A stretch of DNA of 64,000 nucleotides, from positions 232,369,656-232,433,655 of the forward strand of contig NC_039364.1 of assembly GCF_003573695.1 (NCBI RefSeq), written 5' to 3'. Every line of letters starts with the position of its first letter. Positions within the stretch are counted from its first letter, which is position 1. The notes below the pieces were generated by a model that did no database searches, was not told the origin of the DNA, and was given only the letters and a program-made list of their open reading frames with translations. Positions 22,360-34,465 of this stretch are shown piece after piece. The stretch comes from Papaver somniferum (Eukaryota > Streptophyta > Magnoliopsida > Ranunculales > Papaveraceae). Made by a program: the position numbers and the translations under genes.

Positions 22360-24781
22360 TGTTAGAGCACTGCTCGGTCGAACTGCATGCGTTGCTATCT
22401 CAAGCATGTTTGTCTATGTTAGTGATCAAAACTATAAGTCTTGATTTCTAGCCTATTTATAGATGTCTCGGACTAGGACATAGTTTTTGTAGTTGAGCTT
22501 AGACTTCACGACGTTTATCACTTGAAGACGTAGAACTACTAAGGAGAGCTTGTGGAACTTCATCGACAAAAGGTATGTGGAGACTTAAACTCATATATCA
22601 CTTGGAAAGTCTATTTCTACTCTATCTCCTATATTGAGACATTTGAGATTTCGAGCTGAGTATATCTCGCTCACATATTTCTCGAAATATGTGTTGGTAA
22701 GCTTTTGCTTCGACCAAGTTCATCTATATCATGAGAAAATTTCCGAGTACATCTTACATGGTTTGTGTGATACAATCATTTCATGTAAGACTTGGAATGT
22801 TTTGATAATGATTATTTTGATATCTTGAAAATTGCTTTGATGCTAATAGTGTGTGAAAACGGCTATTGTCATTATAGAAGAATGTTTCAATGATTGAAAT
22901 AAAGAGTTTAGAATCTTGTAACCATCTTCGGTTATAATCATAGTGTGTCCGCACATTAGTGTATACAAAAAGATTGTAGAAGACTGGGTAAGTATGCGCC
23001 CATACGCATAACTGAGTTTGAAAACCAAAACCAAACTCATCCGGTAACCTAAAGTACGCGTACCCGTACGCATACTGGCGGAAGTTCACGTCCGTGAATT
23101 TCTGCTGAGTTTGAAAACTAAAACAAACTCAAATCCGGTTAATTAAGTACGCATACCCGTACGCATACTTAAGTAGGTTACTTTCTAAAATCGGTTGTAC
23201 ATGAACCTAAACATTTATCAATAAGGAATGCAATCTTTGCAAACCGTGGCTATAATGTTCATCTATTGATTGAAGTGAATCAAACTGATTTTGCTTCAAT
23301 TGTGTTCTTGTATAAATCTATAAGAATATAACAATTGAACAACTCTTTAACTAGTTTCATTTGAGTCATTTGAACTAGTTATGGTTAAGATGAATAAGGT
23401 TGATATGAGAGTAATCATATGGCTAACATCGGTTAACTATTTGTGAACCAACATGGTGTACACGTTTGAGTACGGTTACATAAACCTAAATGAGGGTACA
23501 TTTCATTTGTGTGTAACAAGCTAAGTTAGATCTAACGGTTGAAAGATATTAGCTTGGTTGAATCAGGTTTTTCATCTAACGGTGAATATTGAATGCTTTG
23601 TTACCAAGGTAACTTGGATTGCAAACCCTGATTTGAAAACTATATAAAGGAGAACTCTAACAACTGGGAAACCTAATTCCCAAACCTCCTATGTGTTACT
23701 AGTTGCATAACTAGAGTCGATTCTCCTTTAACCTTAGGTTTGTTCTCGAGACCGTGTAGGTTAACGACTTGAAGACTTCATTGGGATTGTGAAGCCAGAC
23801 CCAACTATTGTCTTTGTAGTTGCGTGATCTGATCTTGCTGTTTCTATCGTAATTGAGTGCGATTATAAAATTGGCTTGAGATTTATATCTCCGATAGGCA
23901 AGATAGAAAAGTAGTCACAAAAACCTTTGTCTCATCGTTTGTGATTCCACAATAACTTGTTTCACTAGTCGATTAAGTTTATTGTGAGGTGATTGATAAT
24001 ACTAAGTTGTTCTTCGGGAATATAAGTCTGGTTTATCAATTGGTTCCTGTTGACCTTGATTTATCAAAAGACGGAACAAAAACTCTTGGGTATTTCTGTG
24101 GGAGACAGATTTATTCAATCCTATAGACTTTTCTGTGTGAGACAGATTTGTTTATCAAGTCTTCGACTTTGGGTCGTAGCAACTCTTAGTTGTGGGTGTG
24201 ATCATCTAAGGGAATCAAGTGCGCAGTATACTGCTGGGATCAGAGACGTAAAGAGCGCAACTGTACCTTGAATCAGTAAGAGATTGATTAGGGTTCAACA
24301 ACAGTCCAGTCCGAAGTTAATTGGTAGTAGGCTAGTGTCTGTAGCGGATTAATACAGTGTGGTGTTCAATCTGGACTAGGTCTCGAGGTTTTTTTGCATT
24401 TTCGGTTTCCTCATTAACAAAATTCTGGTGTCTGTGTTATTTATTTTTCACATTATATTTTGTTATATAATTGAAATATCACAGGTTGTGCGTTAAGATC
24501 AATAAAGTATAATATCCAACCTTTGGTTGTTGATTTACATTGATTGACACTTGAAAATTGGTCTTTGGTACCGTTCAAGTGATTCCTCTTACATTCAATC
24601 GGGCTCCCATATTTCTATTTGCGGATTGAATTAAGAGTTGGAGATATTAAACTCTTTGATATACTTTATTCTAGATTGAGTCTGACTGTCTAGTTGATTC
24701 TTTAGAAAGTGTATTGAAGTAAGTCCTCTCAGATTTCCAAACGAATTGTTGGGTGTGGTTATTAGACCCCCGCTTTTTCCA
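22360..24781 (+). repeat. e1 3' LTR
   Basis: 2422 bp, TGTTAGAGCACTGCTCGG to CCCCCGCTTTTTCA. It carries the U3 dyad TTCACG-TC-CGTGAA at 23085-23098, the TATA box at 23641-23650, and the same R/U5 as the 5' copy. Confidence 0.9.
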
Positions 24782-24939
24782 GAATATCATCCACTATTCA
24801 TGCTTAAGATGTACTTTATTAGCTTTAACATGCTTTACATAATTAATATTGCAAATTACAACTTATGATGATAAATACAACTTACTTTATTCATAGGATC
24901 ACATATTCTACATCTAGAAACATTAACATGAATATGTAC
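24782..24939 (-). repeat. Copia LTR-B, middle fragment
   Basis: Non-coding AT-rich sequence between the e1 right end and Tat-type copy 1. By position it continues the Copia LTR that starts at 7302 and resumes at 29247. It ends in TGTAC (24935-24939), the left target duplication of copy 1. Confidence 0.5.
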
Positions 24940-25412
24940 TGTAGTTGCAGGAAATCCTACACTACACCCGTCACAAGATTTCATTAACATTCAACTCATT
25001 TTTAGATTAACAATCTTAATTTTATTGATGAATATTTGAACAATCTTACAAGAAAAGATAAAGGGATTAAGAACAACAACCACTCTTGATTTTCTCTCTC
25101 CTAATTGTTTTTTATTCCTCTCTCTAAAAAGATCTCTCCCTTTCTTACAGCTGATCGACTCTTTATTTAGAGTTTTTCATAGTGGATGACAGCTAATCCA
25201 TCCTTTATTTTCGGATTTGTCTTGCAACACTTTCGCGAGCTTACAAATGTTGATTTCGCAAGTCTTCTAATCTTCGCAAAATCGTCATACCTTTCTTAAT
25301 TTGAAGATGACATTATCTGTTATGTCGTTTCTGAGATCATTCTGCGACGCTTTCGCAATATGTTGTTAATAGTTTCACATTCATACTGTTGTTGCGAGAT
25401 TCTGATCCTACA
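24940..25412 (-). repeat. Tat-type copy 1, 3' LTR
   Basis: 473 bp; minus-strand reading starts TGTAGGATCAGAATCTCGC, directly after GAGAAGAGGCAAGA, the probable polypurine tract. Confidence 0.85.
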
Positions 25413-25617
25413 TCTTGCCTCTTCTCATGTCTTCTCTGCGAAGGAGAGAATGATATGAGAAATGCCGCAGCTTATCTTCTCACATTCTTCTATGATGAAT
25501 CTTTTACACGTATCTTTCCTTCCGTTTATTTTTTGACACGTCTTTGCAACCGTTATTTCTTAACCGTTCACGTATTCTCTTCACATTAAATGTGGTTAAC
25601 TTCTTGGGAAATTTTTT

Positions 25618-25628
25618 CTATATATATT
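25618..25628 (+). promoter_or_regulatory. TATA box of antisense gene, copy 1
   Basis: CTATATATATT stands about 220 bp upstream of the first ATG. Copy 2 has TCTATATATA in the aligned position (40951-40960), downstream of a shared TGACACGTCTT-containing block. This suggests the antisense gene has its own promoter. Confidence 0.5.
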
Positions 25629-25848
25629 CTTCTAATCCTTTTTTTTTTCTTTTTACTTTCTTTTCATCATCCCTGCAACTTCATTGTTCTTCTGCAAATT
25701 CCGCCATTGCAACTTTTTCTTCTTTCTTCTTATTTCAATCTTTTTAATTTCTTCTTCATCTCCATACTGTTCCCTCTGTAGATCTTCATTGTTCGTAACT
25801 TTCTTCCTTTTTAATTTTTACGAATTAATCTTCCTGCTGGTGTTTTCC

Positions 25849-28160
25849 ATGGATTCATCGAGGTTAGTTTTGTTTTTTCTTTCTTATGGATTTTGCTGAA
25901 ATTGATCTTGCTTACTGCCATTTGATGCTGTTTATGTGATTCCCATACTGTTGTTATTTCAGAAAAAATGCCTATAACACCAAATTTGCGGTTCGTAACC
26001 CTAATATTCCCAAATCGCATCATAAGATTGTTGTAAACAAAAGAAAGTATGCGGATCATAAGGTAGTAAGAAACATTATTCTTTTCTAATAACAATATTG
26101 TTTCCTCTGTTTCTTATCTGGATTGTGATTCGCAGAGTGATAAGGATGCGAACAAACCTCTCAAGAAATCTCGCCACCTCAAAACCGTTGAAACCTCTGT
26201 TCCATTTCACTTACTTATCCCTTCAAAATATCCTGCGACATCTTCGCAAGTTAAACCATTATCTCCAATTCGCGAAAAGGTTTCCTCAAATTTCATCCCT
26301 TCAACTGACCTTTCAATGATTGAAACCCCCTTATTAATCCTTATGTGAATGAAACTTCTTCTCCTCCTATTGATAATGTTTCCCAACCTTCTATCATTGC
26401 CAGTTCTCTACCTGAGCCTCTTCCTTTTTCGAAAGAAACTGTGGAAGGAATAGATATTGCTTTCAAAGTTTTGTTTGAGGTCCTGGATGATGTTAAGAAG
26501 TCTCCCATTGATCTTGTCAAGTCTGGTGTTTGCGAAATTTTGAGTAAGTATTTTGGCTCTGACAGAGCTGCTTCGCAAACAGCTTTGGAAAAATAGGTTG
26601 AAACCTTGAATAAGAATCCCCAAATGATGACTTTAGAGTGTAATGCTCCTCGACTCGAAAATCAGAATGTTTCGCTGGATCGCGACAATCTTCGCAAGAA
26701 GAATGATGAACTGAGAGGTATGATTTCCTTATCTGTGTCTTCAATTTGCCTTTCTAATGATTTTATCCTTTCCATATTTAATTGTCCTTGAAATCCCGTT
26801 TTCGCATGTTAAGCCTTAAACCAGAAACGAATAATGGAGAGATATTAATTTGAATATGTTGTTGAAGAAGCCCGTGTTGATAAAGAGATTTTGACGGATC
26901 AATATAACCAATTAGATAACCTCTATTCATACTATGTTGATCATATAAATAATCTTACCAATGAAAATACCCAATTAGTTCAGAGGCAAAATTTATTAAG
27001 TAATGAAATATCTCGCCTCTCTTATTCTTTAACTAAAGCTAATCTAGGGATGGAAACTTTATCAGATGAGAATAAAAATCTATCTCAAGAGAAGTGAACT
27101 TGTTTAAACAAGATGGCGACATCTTCGCAACAACTTAGTATCCTTCAGAATGTATGTGATGACCAAGAACAATCTCTTCGCTCTTTGAGAAATGAACTTA
27201 AAGAAGTAACAGAGTCATCAATCGCTGAAAGAGATACACTCATTCAAGGTAGAATAACTTTAAGTGTAAAGGCGAACCAACTTAAAGAACAATATTCCAA
27301 ATTAGAAGAATCTTATTCTTCACTTGCGAAGAAAAATGCCTTTCTTATTTCCAAAGAGAAAAATCTTCAGTCTCGACTTAAAGGTTTAGTTGGAGATAAA
27401 TTTGATGATGCGATGGACCGTTGGGAATAGTTGTTTGACCTTGATTCAACACATTATTTCACAAAAGGAAGGTATGCATAACAGTTTGACTGCCTTAACT
27501 ATCTTTTCTTTGTCATACCTTTTTGAGTTCTTCATCTTACTGAAATTTTGTATTCTACTTTTCGCAGAGTCTGAGAAAAATCTTCATTCCTCCATTTCTG
27601 TTTTGGGGGCTAAATATGCCAAAATTCGCAAAGAAAATGCACTACTAATCTCCGTCCTTACTGGTTCTCGCGACCAAGCAGAAAGAAGACTTGATTATCT
27701 TGCTTACTTTATGGATATTCAAGATAGGAATCATCAGAGAGCACTTTTTCGTCAAGTTCATCTCCGGGATGAAGTTCTTGTGAATGATATTTTTTTGTCC
27801 AAATATCTTCCTCCTACATCAATCGAACCTTTGGAAGTAGATGATGATGAAATTCCTCGTCCTGCTAACAGTGATTATGATTATGAAAGTGGTGGAGAGA
27901 ATAATATTTTGGAAGATGAAGAAGAGATCCCTTCTAAGGAAGCATCTGCTGGTGCTAATCAAGATAGAAGCGAAAAAGAAATCCCTTCTAAAGAAGTAAT
28001 TGCTGGCGATAATCAAGATGAAAGCGAAAAAGAAGTCCCCCTCAAAGAAATTATTGTTGGTGAAGATCAGAATCGAAATGAAGAAAAGGCTGGCGATAAT
28101 GAGAATATTGGCGAAGAGCGTCAATTTTCTCCTTCTACTGGAATTAATACTGAAGCATGA
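25849..28160 (+). pseudogene. Antisense spliced gene of Tat-type copy 1 (coiled coil, acidic repeat tail)
   Basis: Exons fit well at the 5' end: 25849-25862, 25963-26062 (together exactly 38 codons, MDSSRKNAYNTKF...) and 26136-26717, with GT-AG borders. The product is a basic N-terminus (NKPLKKSRH), a central helical part (GIDIAFKVLFEVLDDVKK), long coiled coils (26891-27430), and an acidic tail ending at 28160 with three 18-residue repeats. Breaks are a frameshift near 26320-26345, TAG at 26594, TGA at 27095 and TAG at 27428. The last exon starts near 27568 after TTCGCAG. Position and orientation match the extra antisense ORF known in Tat-lineage elements, but the globular domain seen in copy 2 is absent. 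Function unknown. Confidence 0.65.
27924..28085 (+). repeat. Three 54-bp coding repeats
   Basis: In-frame units 27924-27977, 27978-28031 and 28032-28085 each encode 18 residues on the pattern E(I/V)P(S/L)KE, variable middle, then QD or QN and acidic residues. The first two share most residues; the third has diverged. They form part of the acidic tail. Confidence 0.85.
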
Positions 28161-28431
28161 GCTTCTTATCTAGTTCTATCTTCTTGAACTGTTTCATCTT
28201 TATTATTTCTTGCGAATAATATTCTTCAACCAACTTTGGAATTAATTTTCACTTTTAGTATTTTGCTGGCGAGAAAGATAATGCCTCTTGTTTACTGATT
28301 CACATACTTGCCTCTCATTATCTTTCTTGCGAGAAATGATCTGTTATGAATACTTATAAATATTTTGTTTTGTCATGTAGTCTTATTTTTCCTTCCTAAT
28401 TAAAGGTCTTATTATGCCACCTCTTGTCATA

Positions 28432-28745
28432 GCGACAAAATCGCAGGACGTCCTTGCATTTTCATGCAAAAACCCATTGATCTTGCCTTAAATTTTTCTT
28501 TTGTATTATTGCCTCTTCAGGATTGTTGCGAAAATATGACAGGCTTAAATATTATTGCGAAAATAAACCCCATGACATTGCCGTCGTGCGACGAAATCAC
28601 AGGATGTCTTTGCACTTTCATGCGAAAACAAAACCCATTGATCTCGTCTTATCTCTCTCTTTTGTATTATTGCCTCTTCAGGATTGTCGCACAAATATGA
28701 CAAGCCTTAATACCCTTGCGAGTAAAAAGCCTCATGACATTTGCG
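28432..28745 (+). repeat. 156-bp tandem duplication in 3' flank of antisense gene
   Basis: Units begin GCGACAAAATCGCAGG (28432) and GCGACGAAATCACAGG (28588). The same duplication exists in copy 2 (44301 and 44458), so it predates both insertions. Confidence 0.8.
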
Positions 28746-28754
28746 TCTTCAGGA

Positions 28755-28772
28755 TCCCTGTTTCTAGCGCCA
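28755..28772 (-). other. Primer-binding site, Tat-type copy 1
   Basis: The reverse complement reads TGGCGCTAGAAACAGGGA, starting three bases from the LTR end. It is identical to the site in copy 2 and similar to PBS sequences of Tat-lineage elements; I cannot assign the tRNA with certainty. Confidence 0.7.
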
Positions 28773-28775
28773 TTA

Positions 28776-29246
28776 TGTAGTTGCAGGAAATCCTACATTA
28801 CACTCCTCACAAGATTTCATTAACATTCAACTCATTTTTAGACTAACAATCTTAATTTTATTGATGAATCTTTGAAAAACTTACAAGAAAAGATAAAGGG
28901 ATTAAGAACAACAACCACTCTTGATTTTCTCTCTCCTAATTTTTTTTATTCCTCTCTCTAAAAAGATCTCTCCCTTCCTTACAGCTGATCGGCTCTTTAT
29001 ATAGAGTTTTTCATAGTGGATGACAGCTAATCCATCCTTTATTTTCGGATTTGTCTTGAGGCACTTTCGCGAGCTTACAAATGTTGATTTCGCAAGTCTT
29101 CTAATCTTCGCAAAATCGTCATACCTTTCTTAATTTGAAGATGACATTATCTGTTATGTCATTTCTGAGATCATTCTGCGACGCTTTCGCAATATTTTGT
29201 TAATAGTTTCGCATTCATACTGTTGTTGCGAGATTCTGATCCTACA
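28776..29246 (-). repeat. Tat-type copy 1, 5' LTR
   Basis: 471 bp, the partner of 24940-25412. It stands next to the PBS, so it is the 5' LTR of this minus-strand element. Confidence 0.85.
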
Positions 29247-29922
29247 TCTACAAAAGAAAAACATGCTACTACTTTCTTTAACATGTTTTATGATTAACCT
29301 CATCATGTTTAAGTACAACCACTTTATTCTATGCATGCTGCATACTTAGATCAGACATAATAAAATCAATACATGATACACAAGAAATAAGAGTGTTAAG
29401 ATATACCTGACTTTTACCTTATTGATGATTAGACATTAGTTAACAGGAGATACCTTTATTTCCATGAGCAACAACAAAAAGGTACATCAAGATAATACCT
29501 TAGACTGGGTTATGATCATCTTAGATAGTTGTTTTACTGTAGACAATCACTTAAAAAATGAAACTCTAAGCTAAGACCTTTTCTTGGAAGTTCTTCATCC
29601 ACTTCTATCACCCTTATCTTTCTAATGGCAGAAAATTACTTTAAATAAGGATGGAAGGGAGTCCACCTCCAACTGACTTAGACACGTGTCATCCACTCAG
29701 CCATCATGAGTTGGAGAAACATCCTTTAACTGAAATATAAAATAATATGCCCACTTTATGGATTAACTTGATGTGCTCTGGCCTTATGTACACATCCCAC
29801 AAAACAGAAAGTTTTGCCTTTAGTACATGATCTAAACCTAACACACACTTGATTAAGATTAGGATATTCCGGTTGTATTAAACTAAACATGATTTGCTGC
29901 TAAACCATAAAAAAGTCTAACA
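29247..29922 (-). repeat. Copia LTR-B, right part
   Basis: The last 170 bp (29751-29922) are nearly identical to LTR-A (5137-5312) and end at the same TGTTAGAC/PPT junction. The 500 bp before is non-coding and does not clearly align with LTR-A, so the two LTRs are diverged or of different subfamilies. Confidence 0.55.
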
Positions 29923-30383
29923 TTCTCCCACTTGGTTAAGCAACAAATCATTTTTATTTTTTTTGAAAAATATTTAGTAAAAGACCTCTCGGATCAGTAA
30001 CAAAAAAGACCGTAGGTGCGCACCCAGTTTGGAAAACAAAAAATCTTAATCAATGTGTAATATATCATGTATAAATGAATCTTAGGTAAACTGGAACGCT
30101 ATTGTAACAGAAGCTCCAAGGCATGACTGATAAATTGTTTATTGGTGTAATTGTTATTTCCTTAATCGTTGGCTGATGACAGCAAGTAATCCTTCATAAT
30201 TTTGGTTGTTAGTATTTTGGGATTCATCTAATATATCTTCACTTTCAAAATCATAGAACGAGGCTTCATAAACACTAAACATTCCTTATATATCAATACA
30301 TGCATAGGAAGTTTTCCTCATCTACTTAATGATGAAGCGCCTAAAAACGTCTACGATGCACAATCATAGATTCAAGTTAGTAT
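29923..30383 (-). other. Second Copia internal fragment and unassigned DNA
   Basis: Begins with the polypurine tract (rc of TTCTCCCACTTGG) and matches 5313-5480 for about 165 bp, then diverges. 30090-30383 shows nothing recognisable. Confidence 0.5.
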
Positions 30384-33300
30384 TGAAAAAGAGGGGTATA
30401 ATAACCACACCCAATATTTCGTTTAGGAAATCTGTATGGACTAACTCCAATATAATTCCAAGAGAATCAACTAGACAGTCAGACTCAATCAAGGAAAATA
30501 TATCCAAGAGTTATATCTCAATTTCTCAAATCAATCTGCAATCGAACAGATACAAATCTGTGAGCCGAATTAATATGAGAAATAACTTGGATGGTACCAA
30601 AGACCAATATCCAAGCGTCAATCAATTTCAATCAACAACCAATGGTTGGATTCACCAATTGATTGAACTACGCACAACCTGTGATATTTCAATTATATAG
30701 AAAAATGTAATGCGGAAAAGAAATAACACCGACACCAGAAGTTTTATTAACGAGGAAACCTCAAATGGAGAAAAACCCCGGGACCTAGTCCAGATTTGAA
30801 CACCACACTGTATTAAGACGCTACAAACTCTAGCCTACTAAAAGTTAACTTCAGATTGGAATGTAGTTGAGCCTAACCAATCTCACACTGATTAAGGTAC
30901 AGTCGCGTTCCTTACGTCTCTGAATCCCAGTAGGACTCTACGCACTTGATTCCCTTAGCTGATCTCACCCACAACTAAGAGTTGCTACGACCCAAATTCG
31001 AAGACTTGATAAGCAAATCTGTCTCACACAGAAAAGACTATTAAATAGATAAATATGTTTCCCACGGAAATACCTACGAAGTTTTTGTTCCGTCTTTTGA
31101 TAAATCAAGGTGAACAGGAACCAATTGATATACCGGCGTTATATTCCCGAAGAACAGCCTAGTAATATCAATCACCTCACAATAACTTAACTATATGGTC
31201 GTAGAACAAGTTATTGTGGAATCACAAAGAATGAGTTGAAAATCTTTGTGATTACTTTTTATATCTTACCTATCGGAGATAAATCTCGAGCAACTCTTAG
31301 AGAAGATAGTACGTACTCAATACGATAGAACAAAGTAAGATCAAAACACGCAACTACAGAGAAAATAGTGGGGACTAGCTCCAGAACCCCAATGAAGTCT
31401 TTAAGTCGTTAACCTATAATGGTTTTAGGAGAAAACTAGGTTAAAGGAGAATTGACTGTAGTCGCAACTAGTATCACACAGGAGGTGTGGGGATTAGGTT
31501 TCCCAGTTTCTAGAGTTCTCCCTTATATAGTCTTCAAATCAGGGTTTAATAACTTTGGAACAAAGCAATCATTGTTCACAGTTAGATGAAACCTGATTCA
31601 AGATTGAAGCTAATATCTTTCCACCGTTAGATAGTATTTATCTTATTACACACAAATGAAATATACCTTCATTTAGATATGGGTAACCGTACCTAAACGT
31701 GTATATTGAGTTGGCTCAATAACAGTTAACCGAAGTTATCCTATAAACACTGTGAATGACCGGAAAATTACGCCTGACGTGCCTGGGCGCGTAGGCCATA
31801 ACTTCTCTGATGCGCCATGATGATGATACGATACGGGCCTTAAAGCTAGAAAACTGCACGTCCATTTGCCCTTGCAAGCATGCTCGTGGAGCATGATGTA
31901 GCTAACTTAGCTTCCACACCGTTCCAACTTACCCTTGTTCTACGAAGGGTTCAAAGCCATATAAGCTATGGCCGATGCATCTTGCATGCATCACTGGATT
32001 CCGACTGTTGTGCAGGCATAAGGCATGTTTGGACTTGCACATAGGCCATTGACGGCCTAATTACATCTCCCTTAGTCTCATGCAGGCTCTGCTACTTGCA
32101 TACCGATATGAGTTACTTTCCTAGCCATGTCATGCCTACGTCGAACACCTTGATAGGAAGTATGAGCATCCAAGGAATGGAATGCAACTAGCCTCATCAA
32201 GTATGGCTACAATCATCTCTTGCGTCGAGCTACTGAGCCAGATGATATGAGAGGCCAAAGTGCTGCAATCATCTCTAAATTAGATGATATGAGCAACATG
32301 CTGGACCGACAATGCTGCAACTCATTGCGGCTTCCTACGTACCCTTCCCTACTCTAAATGGATCAAGCACAGATCGTAGTTCATCATCGAGGGACATAAA
32401 CTAAAAACCAACTCGTTTGCGAGGTCGTGGCCAAGCAATAATACTAATGTCCTAGTCCATATAGGCCGTTCCGTCAAAATGCATAAGGAATATGCATCAT
32501 CGAGTCTGTGTCATGGCATAGTAATTCCCATGCTTAACATGATCGATTGGAAAGTATACTTAACTATAAATGAGGCTTAGACATCATTTATACCGTTCTG
32601 GCTAAGTTATGAAGCTTACTTGGTGCATGGTCCACATATGCACCTTCAACCAAGTACCCCTCCCCATATATATGTTAACTTGACATTTTTACAACTTTGA
32701 TTAGGGGAGGAAAAATCATTCACCAACTCCCACTTTTACTATCATGGCCATTGCCGTATATTTCTGAATCACCGGCCAAGATGGTTGTACATTCAGTTCT
32801 GGCTCACAGGCCAGTTCCAATGTCCGGCCATGATGGCTGAACATTTCCTGAGACATGTCCAGTGAAGGGTCATGATGGCTGTATTTTCGAATTTGGCCCG
32901 TAGGTTACTCCAATGTCCAGCCGTGATGGCTGTACATTTTTAAGGCCAGTCTTCTCTGGCCTGTGGCATCATTGTAGTACGATATTGGCCTATCAATGAC
33001 CTGCATATTGCGCCATTTTGGCGCTACTTTGTTCTAGGCCATCCTCCCTACTGGCCTAATACATCCTATGATGCGAGATTGGCCTTTGTCCATATATCTT
33101 ACAGCTTACACCCTCTTGGTGCCATATTGGCCTTGACCAATAAGCCCATGTAATATGCCATTTTTGGAAGCGTATTGGTCTAGGTCAATCTTCCTTTTTC
33201 TGCAACGGATCTTGAGATGAAGATTCATCTCAGGCCATGGCGTATCTTTGAGCATGCGTTATGCTAAAAACACGGGGTGTTACAATTTTCTCTTAACCTT

Positions 33301-34465
33301 GTTCATCTTAACACTTTTAGATCAATTGATAATCAAATGAATCTAATTGTATTACTCATAGAGTTGTTCAATTGTTTATATTCTCGTAGAAGTGCACAAG
33401 ACACAATTGAAGCAAAATCGGATTGATTCAAAAAAATCAGTTCATGAACATTTTAGCCACGATTTGCAAAGATTGCATTCCTTAATTTATAAATGTATTT
33501 GTTCATGAGTATGAAATCATACTTAACCGATTTAAGAACTTGAACCACTTAAGCTTGCAAACAGGTAATCAAACTTAAGTTCCGGACATTGGTCACAAGC
33601 CGACAGTTTGCAAACGGGTATGCAAATTTTAGCTCCGGACAGAATTCAGTTGAACCGTTTGCGAACGGGTACGCAATCTTGGTTCCCGGACTTCAACAGT
33701 TAAATCTTTTTACGAACGCGTATGCGAACTTAAGTACCCTGACTTAAACAATTGAATAAGTTTGCGAACGTGTATGCAAACTTTCGGTCCTGAATTCCGT
33801 CAAAACAGTTCGTACACAAAGTACACAAACCGTAATGTATCCAGAGATGGGTTTAACTCTTAACTCTCACTTCAATCATTGAAACATTCTTAGAAGACGG
33901 CAATAGCTGTTTCACACAAACTATTAGCTTATAAGAAATTTTCAAGTGATCGAATGATCAATATGAAACATTCCGAGCCTACATCAAATGATTGTCTCAC
34001 ACAAATCATGTAAGATGTTACCAGGTGATTTTCACATGATCATCTTTTGACTTTCGTTAAGAATAATGATGAACATGGATAAAGAAAAAAGCTTTCCAAC
34101 ACATATTTCGAGAAAGATATAACCGAGTTAAACTCAGTTCGAAATATCAAATGTGTATAATATAAAGTCAATATAGCTATACGAATTTTGTTTCAATAGC
34201 AGAGAGAATAGAAAAGACTTCTGAGTGAAAGATGAGTTCAAATCTCCACATACATTTTGTTGATGAAGTTCCACAAGCTCCCCTTAGTAGTTCTTCGTCT
34301 TCAATCGATGAACACCGTGAAGTCTAAAGCTCAACTACACATTCTATCCTAATCCGAGACATACCTATAAGTAGACTAGAAATCAAGACTTATGGTTTTG
34401 ACAACTAAACTTGACAAACAAGCTTGAGATAGCAACGCTTGCGAGTTCGACTAAGCAGTGCTCTA
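30384..34465 (-). mobile_element. Minus-strand solo LTR of the SIRE-like family (with insertion)
   Basis: The reverse complement runs from a TAGAGCACTGCTTAGTCG start (at 34465, terminal bases mutated) to CTTTTTCA (30384). Net length after removing the nested 1534 bp is about 2.55 kb, a full LTR. No PBS lies beyond its 3' end and no polypurine tract before its 5' end, so it is solo. A TATA box is at 31520-31529 (minus). Its U3 motifs are TTTGCGAACG-like. Flanks AGTAT and AATTT/TTTAT show no clear target duplication. Confidence 0.8.
31751..33284. mobile_element. Chromovirus-like solo LTR (1534 bp)
   Basis: Sequence of clearly higher GC content interrupts the SIRE-type LTR. Its ends, TGTGAATGACCGGAAAATTA and CGGGGTGTTACA, resemble plant Tekay/Del-type chromovirus LTRs (from memory). 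It has no PBS or ORF. The interior has recurrent blocks such as GGCCATGATGGCTGTA. Host LTR sequence resumes on both sides. Flanks AACAC and ATTTT do not match, so the 5-bp duplication is not confirmed. Confidence 0.6.

Larger units (their letters stand above)
7310..24781 (+). mobile_element. SIRE-like non-autonomous Copia element e1 (with insertions)
   Basis: Two direct LTRs bound it: 5' LTR in three pieces (7310-8760, 9232-9542, 18334-19113; about 2.54 kb when joined) and 3' LTR at 22360-24781. PBS-like TGGTATCAGAAC follows at 19116 and a polypurine tract (AAAGGGGGAGA) precedes the 3' LTR. The internal region (19114-22359) has one ORF and no pol. It sits in Copia LTR-B eight bases from that LTR's edge. 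Flanks TAAAT and GAATA do not match, so the target duplication is eroded or the ends were recombined. Confidence 0.8.
24940..29246 (-). mobile_element. Tat-type copy 1: element with antisense gene only (4307 bp)
   Basis: LTRs 24940-25412 and 28776-29246 are direct repeats with plus-strand ends TGTAGTTGCAGG and GATCCTACA. Flanks TGTAC (24935-24939) and TCTAC (29247-29251) are a 5-bp duplication with one mismatch. The PBS (rc of 28755-28772) and a purine-rich tract (rc of 25413-25430) show that the element reads on the minus strand. The interior contains only the plus-strand, i.e. antisense, spliced gene. Sequence homologous to copy 2 runs up to about 28750 and then jumps straight to the PBS, so gag-pro-pol was lost cleanly. 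Confidence 0.85.
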
